The notes below the pieces were generated by a model. That model saw nothing but the letters and a program-made list of their open reading frames with translations. It was not told the DNA's origin and did not search any database. 64,000 bases of DNA from Platanthera guangdongensis (Eukaryota > Streptophyta > Magnoliopsida > Asparagales > Orchidaceae): the NCBI GenBank assembly GCA_039583875.1, contig CM077166.1:93156094-93220093 (forward strand), given 5' to 3'. The position numbers and the translations under genes are program-made. Positions 8,982 through 19,462 of the stretch are shown here, piece after piece. Position 1 is the stretch's first letter, and each line of letters opens with the position of its first letter.

Positions 8982-10937
8982 ACAGTGAAGCCCTTAAGTG
9001 CAACATATGCTCGAAATAACCTGATGGCCTCCATCCTTGCCACTGGAGTGTATGTTTGGTCGAAGTCGATTCCTTCTTCTTGACGATATCCTTTGGCGAT
9101 GAGTCTGGACTTGTTCTTTATGATCGTTCCATACTCGTCCATCTTGTTCATGTAGACCCATTTTGTACCAATGACATTCTTACCTTTGGGTCTTGGAACA
9201 AGTTTCCATACTTGGCAAAGCTTGAACTGATTTAGTTCTTCTTCCATCGCCATAATCCAAGATGCGTCTGAGTTTGCTTCCTCAAACTTCTTTGGTTCAA
9301 CCTGTGAGAGAAAACTTAAATATAAATTCTCGTTAGTTGTACCACGACGCGTTTTGACACCATCCCGAGGATCTCCTATGATCTGGTCCATGGGGTGATC
9401 CTTCAGATGTCTGAGATCTAGGGTCCTTGCATCTGGATTGCCTTCAATCACCGGAGTGACTTCATCAACTTGGACGATTTCTTTATCTTGATCATCAACC
9501 TCTCCAATAGGGGTTGGAGTGGTGATCTTGATGAACTTTTCACCTTTATCTTCAGACGGTTCATCCAAGCTAATTTCTTTCAACTTTGTGCCTGCATCTT
9601 CAACGAACACACTAGAAGAGTTGCCTTGCAGCAAGCTCGTCTCATCAAATACAACATGTATTGATTCTTCTACAACCAGAGTTTTTCTATTGAATATCTT
9701 GTATGCCTTACTATGACTACTATATCCTACAAAAATACCTTCAAAGCTCTCTTCGCTAAACTTGGTAGTATGATACTTGCCATTGTTAAGCATGAATCAC
9801 TTATAACCAAAAATTCTAAAATATGAGACGGTCGGTTCCTTCCCTTTAGAAGTTCGTAAGGCGTCTTATCGTGGTTTTTGTTAATGAGTGCTCGATTTTG
9901 CACGTGACATGCGGTGTTGACGGCTTCAGCGCAGAAGTATTCCGGAAGTGTGGTATAACTCAACATGGACCTGCAGGCCTCTATGAGTGTTCTATTCCTT
10001 CTCTCAGCCACTCTGTTCTATTGTGGAGTATGAGGAGAGAAAAACTCATGAAAGATACCGAAGCTTTCACAGATTTCTGTCATGGCCCCAGACTTGAACT
10101 CTGTTCCATTGTCACTTCTGATTTTGACTACGGAACAGTTGTATTCATTCTGGAATTGCCTGACAAAATTAGTAAAGATGTCGAAGGTATCTGACTTGTG
10201 TTTCAGAAAGAACACCCACGCAAAGCGCAAGTAATCATCGACAATTACCAACATATAATCCTTACCTCCCAAACTTCTAACTTGTAGTGGACTGAATAGG
10301 TCCATATGAAGTAGATGTAAACATCTATTAGAATTTTTGCCAATAACGCTTTTAAAGGTAGCCCTTGTTTGCTTTCCTTTTACACATGCATGACAAGATC
10401 TGTCTTTAAGGTACTTGACATTTGGAGCATCACGTACTAAATTCAGTAAAAATAATTTATTAATTGTTTTTAAATTAATATGTGCCAATCTCTTGTGCCA
10501 TTAGTCACCAAGAGACGCACTATCTTTAGCCATAAAACACACTGGTGTAGAAGAGTTTATACAAATGAAATTTAAACAAAATATATTTCTGCTTCAAGTG
10601 CCGGATAGAATCATTTCCATATTGTCAACGGATTTTATCAAACACTTATCAGCATGAAATTCAACAATATATCCTTTATCGCAGAGTTGGCTTATGTTTA
10701 TGAGATTGTGTTCCAATCCTTCAACATAAGCCACATCTGAGAAGGATACTTTACCGTTCGAGATCATACTAGCCTTTCATAATTCCTCTGTCTGAACCTC
10801 CAAAGATGACCTTTGTCCCGTTCACGACTAGAGAATAGTTCTAAAGTAGGCTTCTTGTCCCGGTCATGTGCGAGAGCATCCACTGTGCAAATACCAAATA
10901 GGCGTTTTGGTGGCCTTTGGACATACCTGCAATTATA
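8982..10937 (-). pseudogene. Broken copia pol of element C (protease relic, integrase, start of RT)
   Basis: On the minus strand: a protease relic near 10890-10860 in which the catalytic DSG has become HSG and a frameshift follows; the pre-integrase zinc region (CHACVKGKQTR, about 10390); integrase core with MDLFSP (about 10305), IRSDNGTEF (about 10120) and ERRNRTLIEA (about 10000); the IN-RT linker; then RT motifs IGTKWVYMNKMDEYG and [24 protein letters not shown] (about 9165-9030). There are stops near 10500 and 10018 and a frameshift near 9790. The reading ends at FTV at 8982, where element B begins. In the family this polyprotein makes and integrates cDNA; this copy cannot. Confidence 0.8.
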
Positions 10938-13263
10938 AATCAGTTTGCCTTAGGAACACAAACACGTTTGGGTCCTTGGTCTCGTGTTAGAACAGTACCC
11001 CTACTAGTATTAGCATTATGAGCGGTCTTTCTCATATTGCCAACATGAGGAGTTGCAAAATTCCTGGGATTAAACCAGCAGTCAAGGGAAAAATGACCAA
11101 TCTTGCCATAGCACCAACAGTCGAACATGTTGTATCTTTGCCTTAGATTCTCCTGCTTGACCTTTTGAGATGGTGGTCTAGCAGGGGCAGCATTCTTGGA
11201 GGAAGAAGCTTCATGGTGATGGAAATCACATGATTTCTTCTCCTTTAATGGCTTTTCCACAACGGGCTTTACCTTTGGTGCTTTATTGAAGTTATGACCA
11301 TGATTGAAAGGGTCATAGCTCTGAAGAATGACTTCTTCATAAGGTGCCTTAAAGACACTCTCTCCAAAGTTTCTGGGGCAAGTCCATCCTTGGTAGCAGG
11401 ACTTGGGCTCTACATAGGTAGTCTTAGTCAAGTGACCATAGGACGAGTCAAGATCAAACTCGTTTGTAGGAAAGATGACCTTCTTGAGAGAAGTCTGATC
11501 TTGAGGGGCTTTCCCCTTTTCTTTGGCCAAAGCCTTCTTGGCGGCCTTATTATTTCTTTGAGCTTTATTCCTCCTAGAAGATTTACTAGGAGCTTCTACA
11601 TGACCTAGTCCAGCACCCTTGGACTTAGCCGAGAATTCAGCATTGAATGGAAGAACAGTCTTTGGATTCGAGAAACTTTCAACAAGTTTCTTTTCAACTT
11701 CAAGTTGTGCTTCCAGTTCTTTTATGATTTTCTCTTTAAGGTCTAGGTGCTCGAGAGCCTTGTTATATTCTTCAATGACAGCATTGAAGTTTTCTCTGAG
11801 CGAGTCAGTCTTAGCGACTTCCTCTCTCAAGGTGCTCTCTTTAGATTTTAGAGACTTTATCTCTTTAGCTTGAGTTTTCACAACTCGACGACATTTGTCA
11901 TAAGCCATGATTAACTACTTGTACTGGGCCATGAGTTCAGACTCATCGTCAGAAGAGCTGTCATTATTATGCTCAAAAGCTTCAGATTCTGAAAGAGGAG
12001 TGTAAGAGTTTACCTTCCCAGTGAACTGAGGCTCTGGTTCATCATCAGTCTGAGACATAAGCCCAAATTAGGCTTCTTCTTCTTCACTCGACTCAGATGA
12101 GTCAAAGTCACAAAGGGTTTTGCCCTTCTTGGCTATCAGGCTCCTCTCAGTCCTCTTCTTATTGTATGAGGACTTCTTTTCTTCTCTCTTTCCACCCTCC
12201 TTCTTGTGAGGCAATCATCAATGACATGACCTTGCTTATTACAACAGTAACAAATGATGTCAGTAGAAATATGTTTGTTCAGTTTAGAAGGATACCTGTC
12301 ATGGCTACTTGAGCCTTTTCGGTGTCGATCACCATCATATCGTGATCTTCTGTAGGAGGCATCCTTGCCTTTCCATTGCTTCTTTTTGTTCAAGAATTTC
12401 TTGACCTGTCGTGAGAGTAGAGAGAACTCTCCTTCAGATAGCTCAGAGCCTGAGGTACTTGGCTCTGAGATTTTTTCTTCACTAACTTCTTGTGCTGGGG
12501 TAGGAGAGGTAGTCTTTGACTTCCTTCAGGTGTCTTCCTTTAGTGCAACAGACTTCTCCTTAGATGCAGGCCTGGTCTTCTCTTCTTCAGCTTTTCTTGT
12601 GTTGAGTTGAAGCTCATATGACATTAGCTTCCCGAAGAGATTTTGGGGGTCCGTCTCAGCTAGCTTTCCAAACTCCCGGATAATACAGACCTTGTTATCC
12701 CATTCCTTGGTTAGGGATCTCAAGAATTTATCATTTAGCTCTTCGTTTGTTAGGACTAGGCCATATACCCTTAGGCCATTAACAATCTTGAAGAAGTTCT
12801 CAAAAGTGTCAGCAATGGTGTCCTTGTGTCCTTATCGGAAGGCTTCATATTTCTGATTCAGAAGGGATCTTCTATCATCCCCAACTTCTTCTGTACCTTC
12901 CATCAAAGTGACTAGGGACTGCCACATCTCCTTGGCAGACTGGCAGTGGATCAAGTTATGTAACATGGAGTCATCGATTGCACTTGCTATTATGTTCTTG
13001 GCCTTTTTATCTAAAGAAACAAGTGCAATCTCGTCTTTGTCAAGATCCATCAATTTCTTTGGAACTTTCTTTGTTGGATCGATCATGTAGAAAGTCATGG
13101 GAATGTAAGGACCTTCTTCAACGATCACGAAGATCCTTGGATCCACAGCTTCCATGAAAAATCTGATTCTTTCTTTCCACATGAGATAGTTATTCTTGGT
13201 GCACAATGAAATCTTGACAAAATCTTTATCCTTATCAATGCTTGGAAAATTCTCAAAAGACAA
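10938..13263 (-). pseudogene. Broken SIRE-type gag of element C
   Basis: Reads on the minus strand from 13263. The expected ATG is TTG (MSFENFPSID-like start). The N-terminal copia gag block (YLMWKERIRFFMEAVDPR, then DKKAKNIIASAIDD) is followed by stops or shifts near 12834, 12723-12530 and 12136-12390. Zinc knuckle one (CYCCNKQGHVIDDC) lies near 12250. A coiled-coil rich part (11908-11640) follows, then a second knuckle near 11110-11070 that reads CWCYGKIGHFSLDC: the second Cys is displaced by one position, so metal binding is probably lost. The frame ends at a TGA at 10940. Two knuckles and a long Lys/Glu-rich tail are typical of SIRE/Maximus gag. Confidence 0.8.
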
Positions 13264-13308
13264 CTAGTCAGATCTGATCAAGGTGTTAACCTTTTATTGA
13301 TGAACCTG

Positions 13309-13320
13309 GCTCTGATACCA
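13309..13320 (-). other. Primer-binding site of element C
   Basis: Minus strand TGGTATCAGAGC, a perfect match to the initiator tRNA-Met complement, two bases inside the LTR end at 13323. Confidence 0.85.
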
Positions 13321-13322
13321 AT

Positions 13323-13731
13323 TGAAAGTGTTCAGTTGTCTACCTTAAACACCTAGAGGGGGGTGAATAGGTGAATTGTGCGTCTTTTTACGGAATAAAA
13401 ATTTAGAGATCCATGCACACAAAAATCAACCAAGCAATCACAGACGACAAAAGATTTATAGTGGTTCCCCAACCTTGGGTACATCCACTTTACCTCACCG
13501 ATCTGTCAAAGAACTAGACTCGGCTACTCCACTATCTCGGATTGATAACCAATCCTACATCTCGGAACAAAGTTTCTATAATCTCGATCCACAACACGGA
13601 TCTACACTCAGAAAATAAAACTTCCTACAACTCGGAGACAAAAAGATCCTACACTCGGAGAGAAATCTCCTACAAGAATGAAATGTAGTAAGTATGAAAT
13701 ACAAACAGATTTATTTCACAGATCTAAAAAT
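13323..13731 (-). repeat. Downstream part of the 5' LTR of element C
   Basis: In minus orientation it ends ...ACTTTCA before the primer site. It carries two blocks shared with the D and H LTRs: CACCTAGAGGGGGG-TGAATAGG (13350-13370) and ATAGTGGTTCCCCAA-CTTGGGTACATCCACTTT (13455-13495). Element D is inserted after 13731; the remaining U3 of C must lie beyond the right edge. Confidence 0.75.
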
Positions 13732-14594
13732 TGAAAGAAATAGTACCTAAACACCTAGAGGGGGGGGGGCTGAATAGGTGACCTAATCCTTTTTAAACTT
13801 TAATGGCAGCAATCAGTTATATCACAGAATTCTAACTACTTTTGCACAGCAATCATAAAGCATACACAGTAACTCACAATCACAGCACAGCAGACACAGA
13901 GTTTTATAGTGGTTCCCCAAGCTTTGGGTACATCCACTTTCCCCCTTCTCCTATCTAGCAGTGTACTAGATTCGGCCAAACTTCACCACTGTCTCAGAAC
14001 CCAAACTGGTTCCTACACCTCAGGCCCAAGGCCCTACAACTCAGCTTTATCCCAAAGCCTACACTCATCCACAAAGGCCTACACTCAGACACAAAGGCCT
14101 ACACTCAGAGATTACAATCTCCTACACTCAGGCTCTCAAGCCCTACCCTCAGCCTTTATAAATACAGGCTTACAATTCACTCAGATCCAAAGGATCATAC
14201 AAGATAAAAATGATTATAGAAATAATAACTCAACAACTCAGAAACAAGAGAGGGGAGTTGAGAGTTTCTTGATGAGTTCTTGGAAGAACTCAGCTGGATT
14301 CAGTCAGACTTATCTTTCTTCAAAGTTTCTTGAAAGTAGAACTGAATAAGAATGAATCCTCCTGCAGTTGATCCTTGATCTCTGCTTCTTAAGATCCAGA
14401 ATAAATCTGAACCCTTCTTCTTAGCCTAGTTCCAACGGCTGATTTCTTGGATGGAGCCCTCTCTCTCCAACTTCTTAGATCTGCACTTGGACAGCTAGAT
14501 CTTCTTGATTTGATACTTGATCAATAACTCTGTGTACCACTTTAATAACTTGTTCAACAACAATCTGAACAACAGTTTCTGTAAACTGTATGAG

Positions 14595-14606
14595 CCTATT
14601 TATAGG
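14595..14606 (-). promoter_or_regulatory. TATA box of element D LTR
   Basis: CCTATAAATAGG on the minus strand, about 135 bp downstream of the end of the palindrome array. Confidence 0.6.
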
Positions 14607-14739
14607 CCTTCTTCATGGTAACCGGCTGGTCCGGTCCATAACTGAATTCTGACATCTCTGACAGGTGCTGTAGACCGGCTGGAACGGCAGCTGTCAAGTC
14701 ATCCAGTCAATTCTTGAAAGTTCTCTAACTGTCTGAACG

Positions 14740-15680
14740 TGTCGAGACTTTCTGTCTTTAAGTGTCGACACTTATAGACCAAGTTTCGACACAAGTTGTG
14801 TAAGTGTCGACACAAGTCTACAAGGTGTCGACACAACTCCTTGTGTTGTAGATACTATGTCTCGACACAGTTTCTTCTGCATGTGTCGACACTGAAATTG
14901 AGTGTCGACACAAGTACTTGATCTTCTATCTTTTGCTGAATTCTTCTAAGTGTCGACACATCTCCTTTGTGTCGACACAACTTCTTGTGTTGAATTTGTG
15001 AAGTGTCGACACTACTTCTTGGTGTCGATACATAGTCTTCAATGTTGATACTTGCTGAGTGTCGACACAGCTCCTTGTGTCGACACTTGATTCTTTTGTT
15101 GAGACTTCAGCTGAGTGTCGACACATTCCCTTAGTGTCGACACTTGTACTTAGAATATTTTGTTGATCTTTCTGTTCATTGCTAAGTGTCGACACAGCTC
15201 CATGTGTCGACACTTTCTTCAAGTGTAGAGTCTTCAGCTGAGTGTCGACACATTGTTCTTGGTGTCGACACTTAATTCAAGTGCTGACTCTTTTGTTGAG
15301 TGTCGACACATTGTTCTGAGTATCGACACTTTATTCAAGTGTTGACTCTTCTGTTGTGTGTCGACACTTTGTTCTTGGTGTCGACACTTTAACTTAGTTT
15401 CTGCTGACTTTTGCTGAGTGTCGACACAGCTCCAAGTGTCGACACTTTCTGGTGTAGACACAGCTTCATTGGGTGTCGACACAGCTCCTTGTGTCGACAC
15501 TTTCTGTCTGCACTTTTCTTCATTGAGTGTCGACACAGCTCCTTGTGTCGACACTTTGTGTCTGGTGTCGACTCTGCATCCCAGGTGTCGACACAATGAC
15601 TCCAAGTGTCAACACTGCTTGTCTGGGTGTCGACACAAGTCATCTTAAGTGTCGACACTTTCCCTCTGGGTGTCGACACA
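14740..15680. repeat. Array of GTGTCGACAC palindromes in D's U3
   Basis: About 29 exact copies of the 10-bp perfect palindrome GTGTCGACAC by hand count, plus variants such as GTATCGACAC and GTCTCGACAC, spaced mostly 20-40 bp apart. The spacers are not conserved beyond short words such as AGCTCCTT. Being self-complementary, the array creates long Ser/Thr/Val/Asp-rich shadow ORFs on both strands. Confidence 0.9.
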
Positions 15681-15823
15681 TGGACTTAGATATTTTTGCT
15701 TCAGTCCTGCAAATACTTAACCTGCACAAGTAACTCAAAAACACATCAAATACATTTTGATGTATATCATTGAGTTAGGTGAGGCTTCTTCAAATCAGGT
15801 ACATTTAACCAATGTACCTAACA

Positions 15824-16128
15824 ATCTCCCCCTATTTGGAGAAGTCATAACCCTTAGTCAATGATATACACCATTCATAATTAAAATTACAAAATGATGT
15901 AAAGCAGGATAATGTACAGCAGGGTAAATATCAACATGTATCAATTTCACATGTATACAAATTCATCATTTCAGAACAAATAAGAAATAGACATAGACAC
16001 ATTCACAGAACAAACATGAAATATATTAATCATATATTGTTCTAATATCTGTCTTATACATTTTCAGAAGTTCACTAAATGTGTTACATCCAAAAGATTA
16101 CAAAATAAATTTCAAGAAAATTTTAAAT
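15824..16128 (-). other. 3' untranslated region and polypurine tract of element D
   Basis: Between the ORF3 stop and the 3' LTR. Minus strand AATAGGGGGAGATTG (15838-15824) abuts the LTR and is the polypurine tract. No ORF is seen. Confidence 0.7.
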
Positions 16129-18969
16129 CTATTTTTGTTCTGGCTCCTTAATCACTATGCCTTTGCCAGCTTGAACTTTAGCTTGGACAGGAGCAATAGC
16201 AGTTTCAGCATCAGCAGGCTTCTTGCCTTTCAGATCTTTCTTCTTAAGCTCTTCAGCTTTGATCTTCTGCCTCTCAAAATAATGGTATGGCTTAGGAAAG
16301 TACTTGCTAGGCTCCTGGGCAGTAGGAGGTAGCTTTCCCATCTTTGCCTTCCTTCTATATTGGACTATTGCCTCTTGTCTGGTTTCATGTTTTCTCCATT
16401 CAGCTTCAGAGAACCATTTGTTCCTGTCTTGAATGTTGTCTTTGGCAGCTTTCCAGGCAGTTAATATAATATTCCTAGAGGTAGGGCTCCACTGTTCAAA
16501 GTCTGGCCTTTGTTCTGCTTGTTCCATAAACCTCTTCTTAGACAACCTTGTCTCTTCTTCTTTCTGTAGTGCCTCTTGCATGGCTTCAGAAATAGGTTGA
16601 ACAACCTTTTCAATATGGACATTGTCCTTGCCCCCAGGTGGGCTGTACATAGTCTGGACATCAGCATGAATCATTTCAAAATTTGGAGGTGGATAAATGA
16701 CCTGAGCTACTTCTGGTTGCTCACCTCCAAGATAGGCAGGGTTAATTCCAGATTCAGCAACATCATTGTCATCACACAGAGGAGGATATCCAAGTGTAGC
16801 TCTGATGGAATTGGATATCCACTTAGCATGGTCAGAGCTTGCCTTGACTAACACTCTCTCCCTCTTTATGACTTCTCTAGCCATATGATCTCTGACATCA
16901 TCCTTCTGAAAACTGATTTGATTATCCAAGTATCTGACTCCATCTTTAAAGAATGGTTTGAGCTTTTGAAGTTGTTCAGATATGGCTTTCTGGGAGGCTT
17001 GGATAGCAGTCTTAACAGCAGAGATTTCTTCTTGAAATGCTTTGTCAAAATCAGCTTTAATAGTAGCAGAAGAGGTAGAAGGTGCAGCAGCCTGGTGCTT
17101 TAATTCTGTGACAATAGCATTATGGGAAGCAGTCAAATTGTCATTCATCCTTAGTTGATTTTCAAGAACATATCCTTGCTTCAATGCTATGTCATCCACT
17201 TGTGCTTTGATCTATTCCTGGTGTGTTGCCAAGTACATCACTGCATTTCCACCCTTATGAAAGCAGTCTGTCATCTCTTTCTTGTTAAGGTTCATTTCAA
17301 ACCTTATAGACTTGATGTCCTGGGCCAGATCAAACTGTAAGGATTTCTGCCCTTCATCTACATATTTCTCAATTGCTTTTCTATGTTCATCCAGTTTAAT
17401 CTGCATTGCCACCATTAAAGCACTATAATCAACAGAGGGTGTTTGCTGAACTATAGGCTGTGGTGCAATAGATTGTAGATCCTTCTTATAACTTTGACTT
17501 CTTCTCTTAAATACATAAAGTTTCTTCTTCTTAGCCCTGGCAATCTCCTCATCTTCAGAGGCAGATGTGCTGGCAATATCCACCCTCTCCTTAGGGCTTG
17601 AATGCTTCTCAGGTTGCACATCTGTTGCTTTCTCAGGTTCTTTCCTCACAGGCTCTTCCAGAATTTCCATCTGCTCCCCCTCAACAGCAGCATTCTCTTT
17701 TTCAGCAGCAGTAGGTTCTTTGTCAAAATCCACTTGATCCAGATTTAAAAATAAATCCTCCATAGTGTACTCTTGTGGTGAAGGAGCTGGAGGAATACTA
17801 GGTTCTTCAACCACTGAATCAGTAATATCTTGAGCAATAGCAGATGTGTCTTCTATGACAGCATCTGGTACTTGACTATCCAGCTGAGTTTGCTGATGAA
17901 CATCAGACAAATCAGCATCTTCTATAAGAAATTCTAAAGTATTTAGGTAAGTGAGTATCTCTAGTATGGTGTTGGTCGCTTGTTCACTTTCCAGTGTAGA
18001 GGGTTCTTCTACAACTGGAAGCTCCCCCTGGCTGTGATCCTTGTGGATGGGGCTAGCTTGAGGTAGCTCCCCCTGGATCTCAGCAACCTCTTGAGGAGCA
18101 GGAGTCTTTACAGCAGGCTCTTCCTCATGCTCATCTGGAGTGAAGACAACCTGTTCTTCACTATCAGAGCTGCTAGTGGACACTTGTGCCAATGGAGCAG
18201 TCTTCCTTTTCTTCTTTGGAGGAATGTCTTTCTCAGCAACTATCTTCTCAGGGGTTGGCTTTTCCTTTGACAACACCCTGTCCCATCTAGAAAATATTCT
18301 TTGATCCATTTTCCTCACTTGATTTATATTGCTTCCTGCAGCTTGTTGCATTACCTCTGGTATGGCACCAGCTAGGTATAGACTTATAATTCTGCCCAGG
18401 TTGGGCTTCTTCAGACCTTCCTTAATCTTCTCATAAATTATCATTGACCAGTCAGTTTTTAGAGAGAAGATAATCCTTGTCATTATACTAAACATAGAGG
18501 CAGACACTCTGTCATGCCCTCCTGGCTTGCTTAGGATGACCTTTCCAACAATTTCAGACATGAATTTGCCTTGGCTGTTCATGCCTTTCTTGTTAAACAC
18601 AGATCCCAGCTTCATCTTAGGATCAAGGCCACATCAGGTTAGAGCTTCCCTGGTCTTTGTAACAGTAACTTCATCTTCTTCTTGAGTTCTTGGTAGCTGG
18701 AGAATCTTCCCCAGACTTTTAGGTGATAACTTAACCTTTGTTCCATGAACTCTGGATTTGATTTTGTATCCAGATTCGTCCTCCTTTGCTCCATTGAGGA
18801 ATTCAAGTACCTCTTTCTTCCATATCTTTGTAGGTTCAGAAACTAAATACTCTAACCCAGAATCGGCAACTAGGGTTACGACCGCCTGGATTTCTTGATC
18901 AGCATCAGTGAAAGCGCCGCGCACCAGCTCATATCCTTCGTTGACGTTCTCCTCTAGCTTAGGCGCCAT
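16129..18969 (-). pseudogene. ORF3 (env-like position) of SIRE-like element D, two stops
   Basis: One minus-strand frame of 947 codons from ATG 18969 to the stop at 16129, broken only by TGA at 18634-18636 and TAG at 17212-17214; all three pieces share the frame. The N-terminal 250 residues form a globular region resembling the putative plant transposon domain of the Transposase_32 type and aligning in layout with ORF3 of element H. The middle is acidic and Pro/Ser-rich with a basic PPKKKRK nuclear-localisation-like motif (about 18215). The C-terminal third is predicted coiled coil and Lys-rich. No signal peptide or membrane segment is seen, so an envelope role is not supported. A TATA box lies about 97 bp upstream. 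Confidence 0.75.
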
Positions 18970-18999
18970 TAGGGTTTGTAGAATTTGTCTTAATAGAAG

Positions 19000-19440
19000 A
19001 GAGGTATCGACACAGAAGTTTGGTCTCGGAACTTTGAAAGTGTGTCGACAATCAAAGACAAAACCCTATTTATACCTTTCTGATTTTGAAGATGAACAGG
19101 CGGGACAGCTAACTTAAAATGTGTCGACACTGACTTATAATGTCTCGACACATATGTGTCGACACAAGTTTAGTCAACAGATTTAATGTGTCGACACTGG
19201 GTTATGTGTCGACACAACATAACTCGACACATAGTCGAGACTTTACTTAGAAAATTCTGAGTAAAACTTAAGTGTCGACACCACTTTGGATGTGTCGACA
19301 CCTACTTGACATGTGTCGACACTAACATTCTGAAGTGTCGACACCAACTTCCTAGATGTGTCGACAACTTTTTCCTGAAGTGTCGACACCACTATTCTGT
19401 GTCGACATAGACTTGTCTATGTGTCGACACCTTTTTACTT
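19000..19440. repeat. Second GTGTCGACAC array, between pol and ORF3 of element D
   Basis: About ten exact GTGTCGACAC copies and several variants in the spacer between the end of pol (19463) and ORF3 (18969). It is the same word as in D's LTR U3, and a TATA box again lies next to it on the side toward the gene. Confidence 0.85.
19064..19076 (-). promoter_or_regulatory. Predicted internal promoter of D ORF3
   Basis: Minus strand GGTATAAATAGGG, about 97 bp upstream of the ORF3 ATG (18969), with the palindrome array upstream of it. The order array, TATA box, gene repeats that of the LTR. Prediction from sequence only. Confidence 0.55.
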
Positions 19441-19462
19441 AGCCATTTTCAATTCTATAAAC

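Larger units (their letters stand above)
8982..13731 (-). mobile_element. Element C: decayed SIRE-like Ty1/copia, the outermost element
   Basis: Minus-strand element with an LTR start at 13323, an initiator tRNA-Met primer site at 13309-13320, a gag with a normal and a damaged zinc knuckle, and integrase and RT remnants down to 8982, where element B interrupts it. The rest of RT, RNase H and the 3' LTR must lie left of the window. On the right its 5' LTR is interrupted at 13731 by element D. The many stops and shifts make it the oldest element here, which agrees with its outer position. Confidence 0.8.
13732..15823 (-). repeat. 3' LTR of element D, 2092 bp
   Basis: Minus orientation: starts TGTTAGGTACATTGG at 15823 and ends CTATTTCTTTCA at 13732. 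U3 carries the GTGTCGACAC array (about 15680-14740), then a TATA box at 14606-14595. R/U5 carries the SIRE blocks CACCTAGAGGGGG (here with about ten G in a row, 13758-13770) and GGTTCCCCAAGCTTTGGGTACATC (13912 on), shared with C and H. Confidence 0.85.

Noticed and set aside
14926..15733. Overlapping ORFs rich in Val-Asp-Thr / Cys-Arg-His on both strands, and a CRISPR-like look of regularly spaced repeats
   Set aside because: The GTGTCGACAC word is self-complementary and 10 bp long, so repeats open frames on both strands. Spacing is irregular, there are no cas genes, and the region lies inside a plant LTR.
16129..18969. Calling ORF3 of D or H a true envelope gene
   Set aside because: No signal peptide, membrane segment or glycoprotein-like pattern; a plant transposon-type domain fits better.
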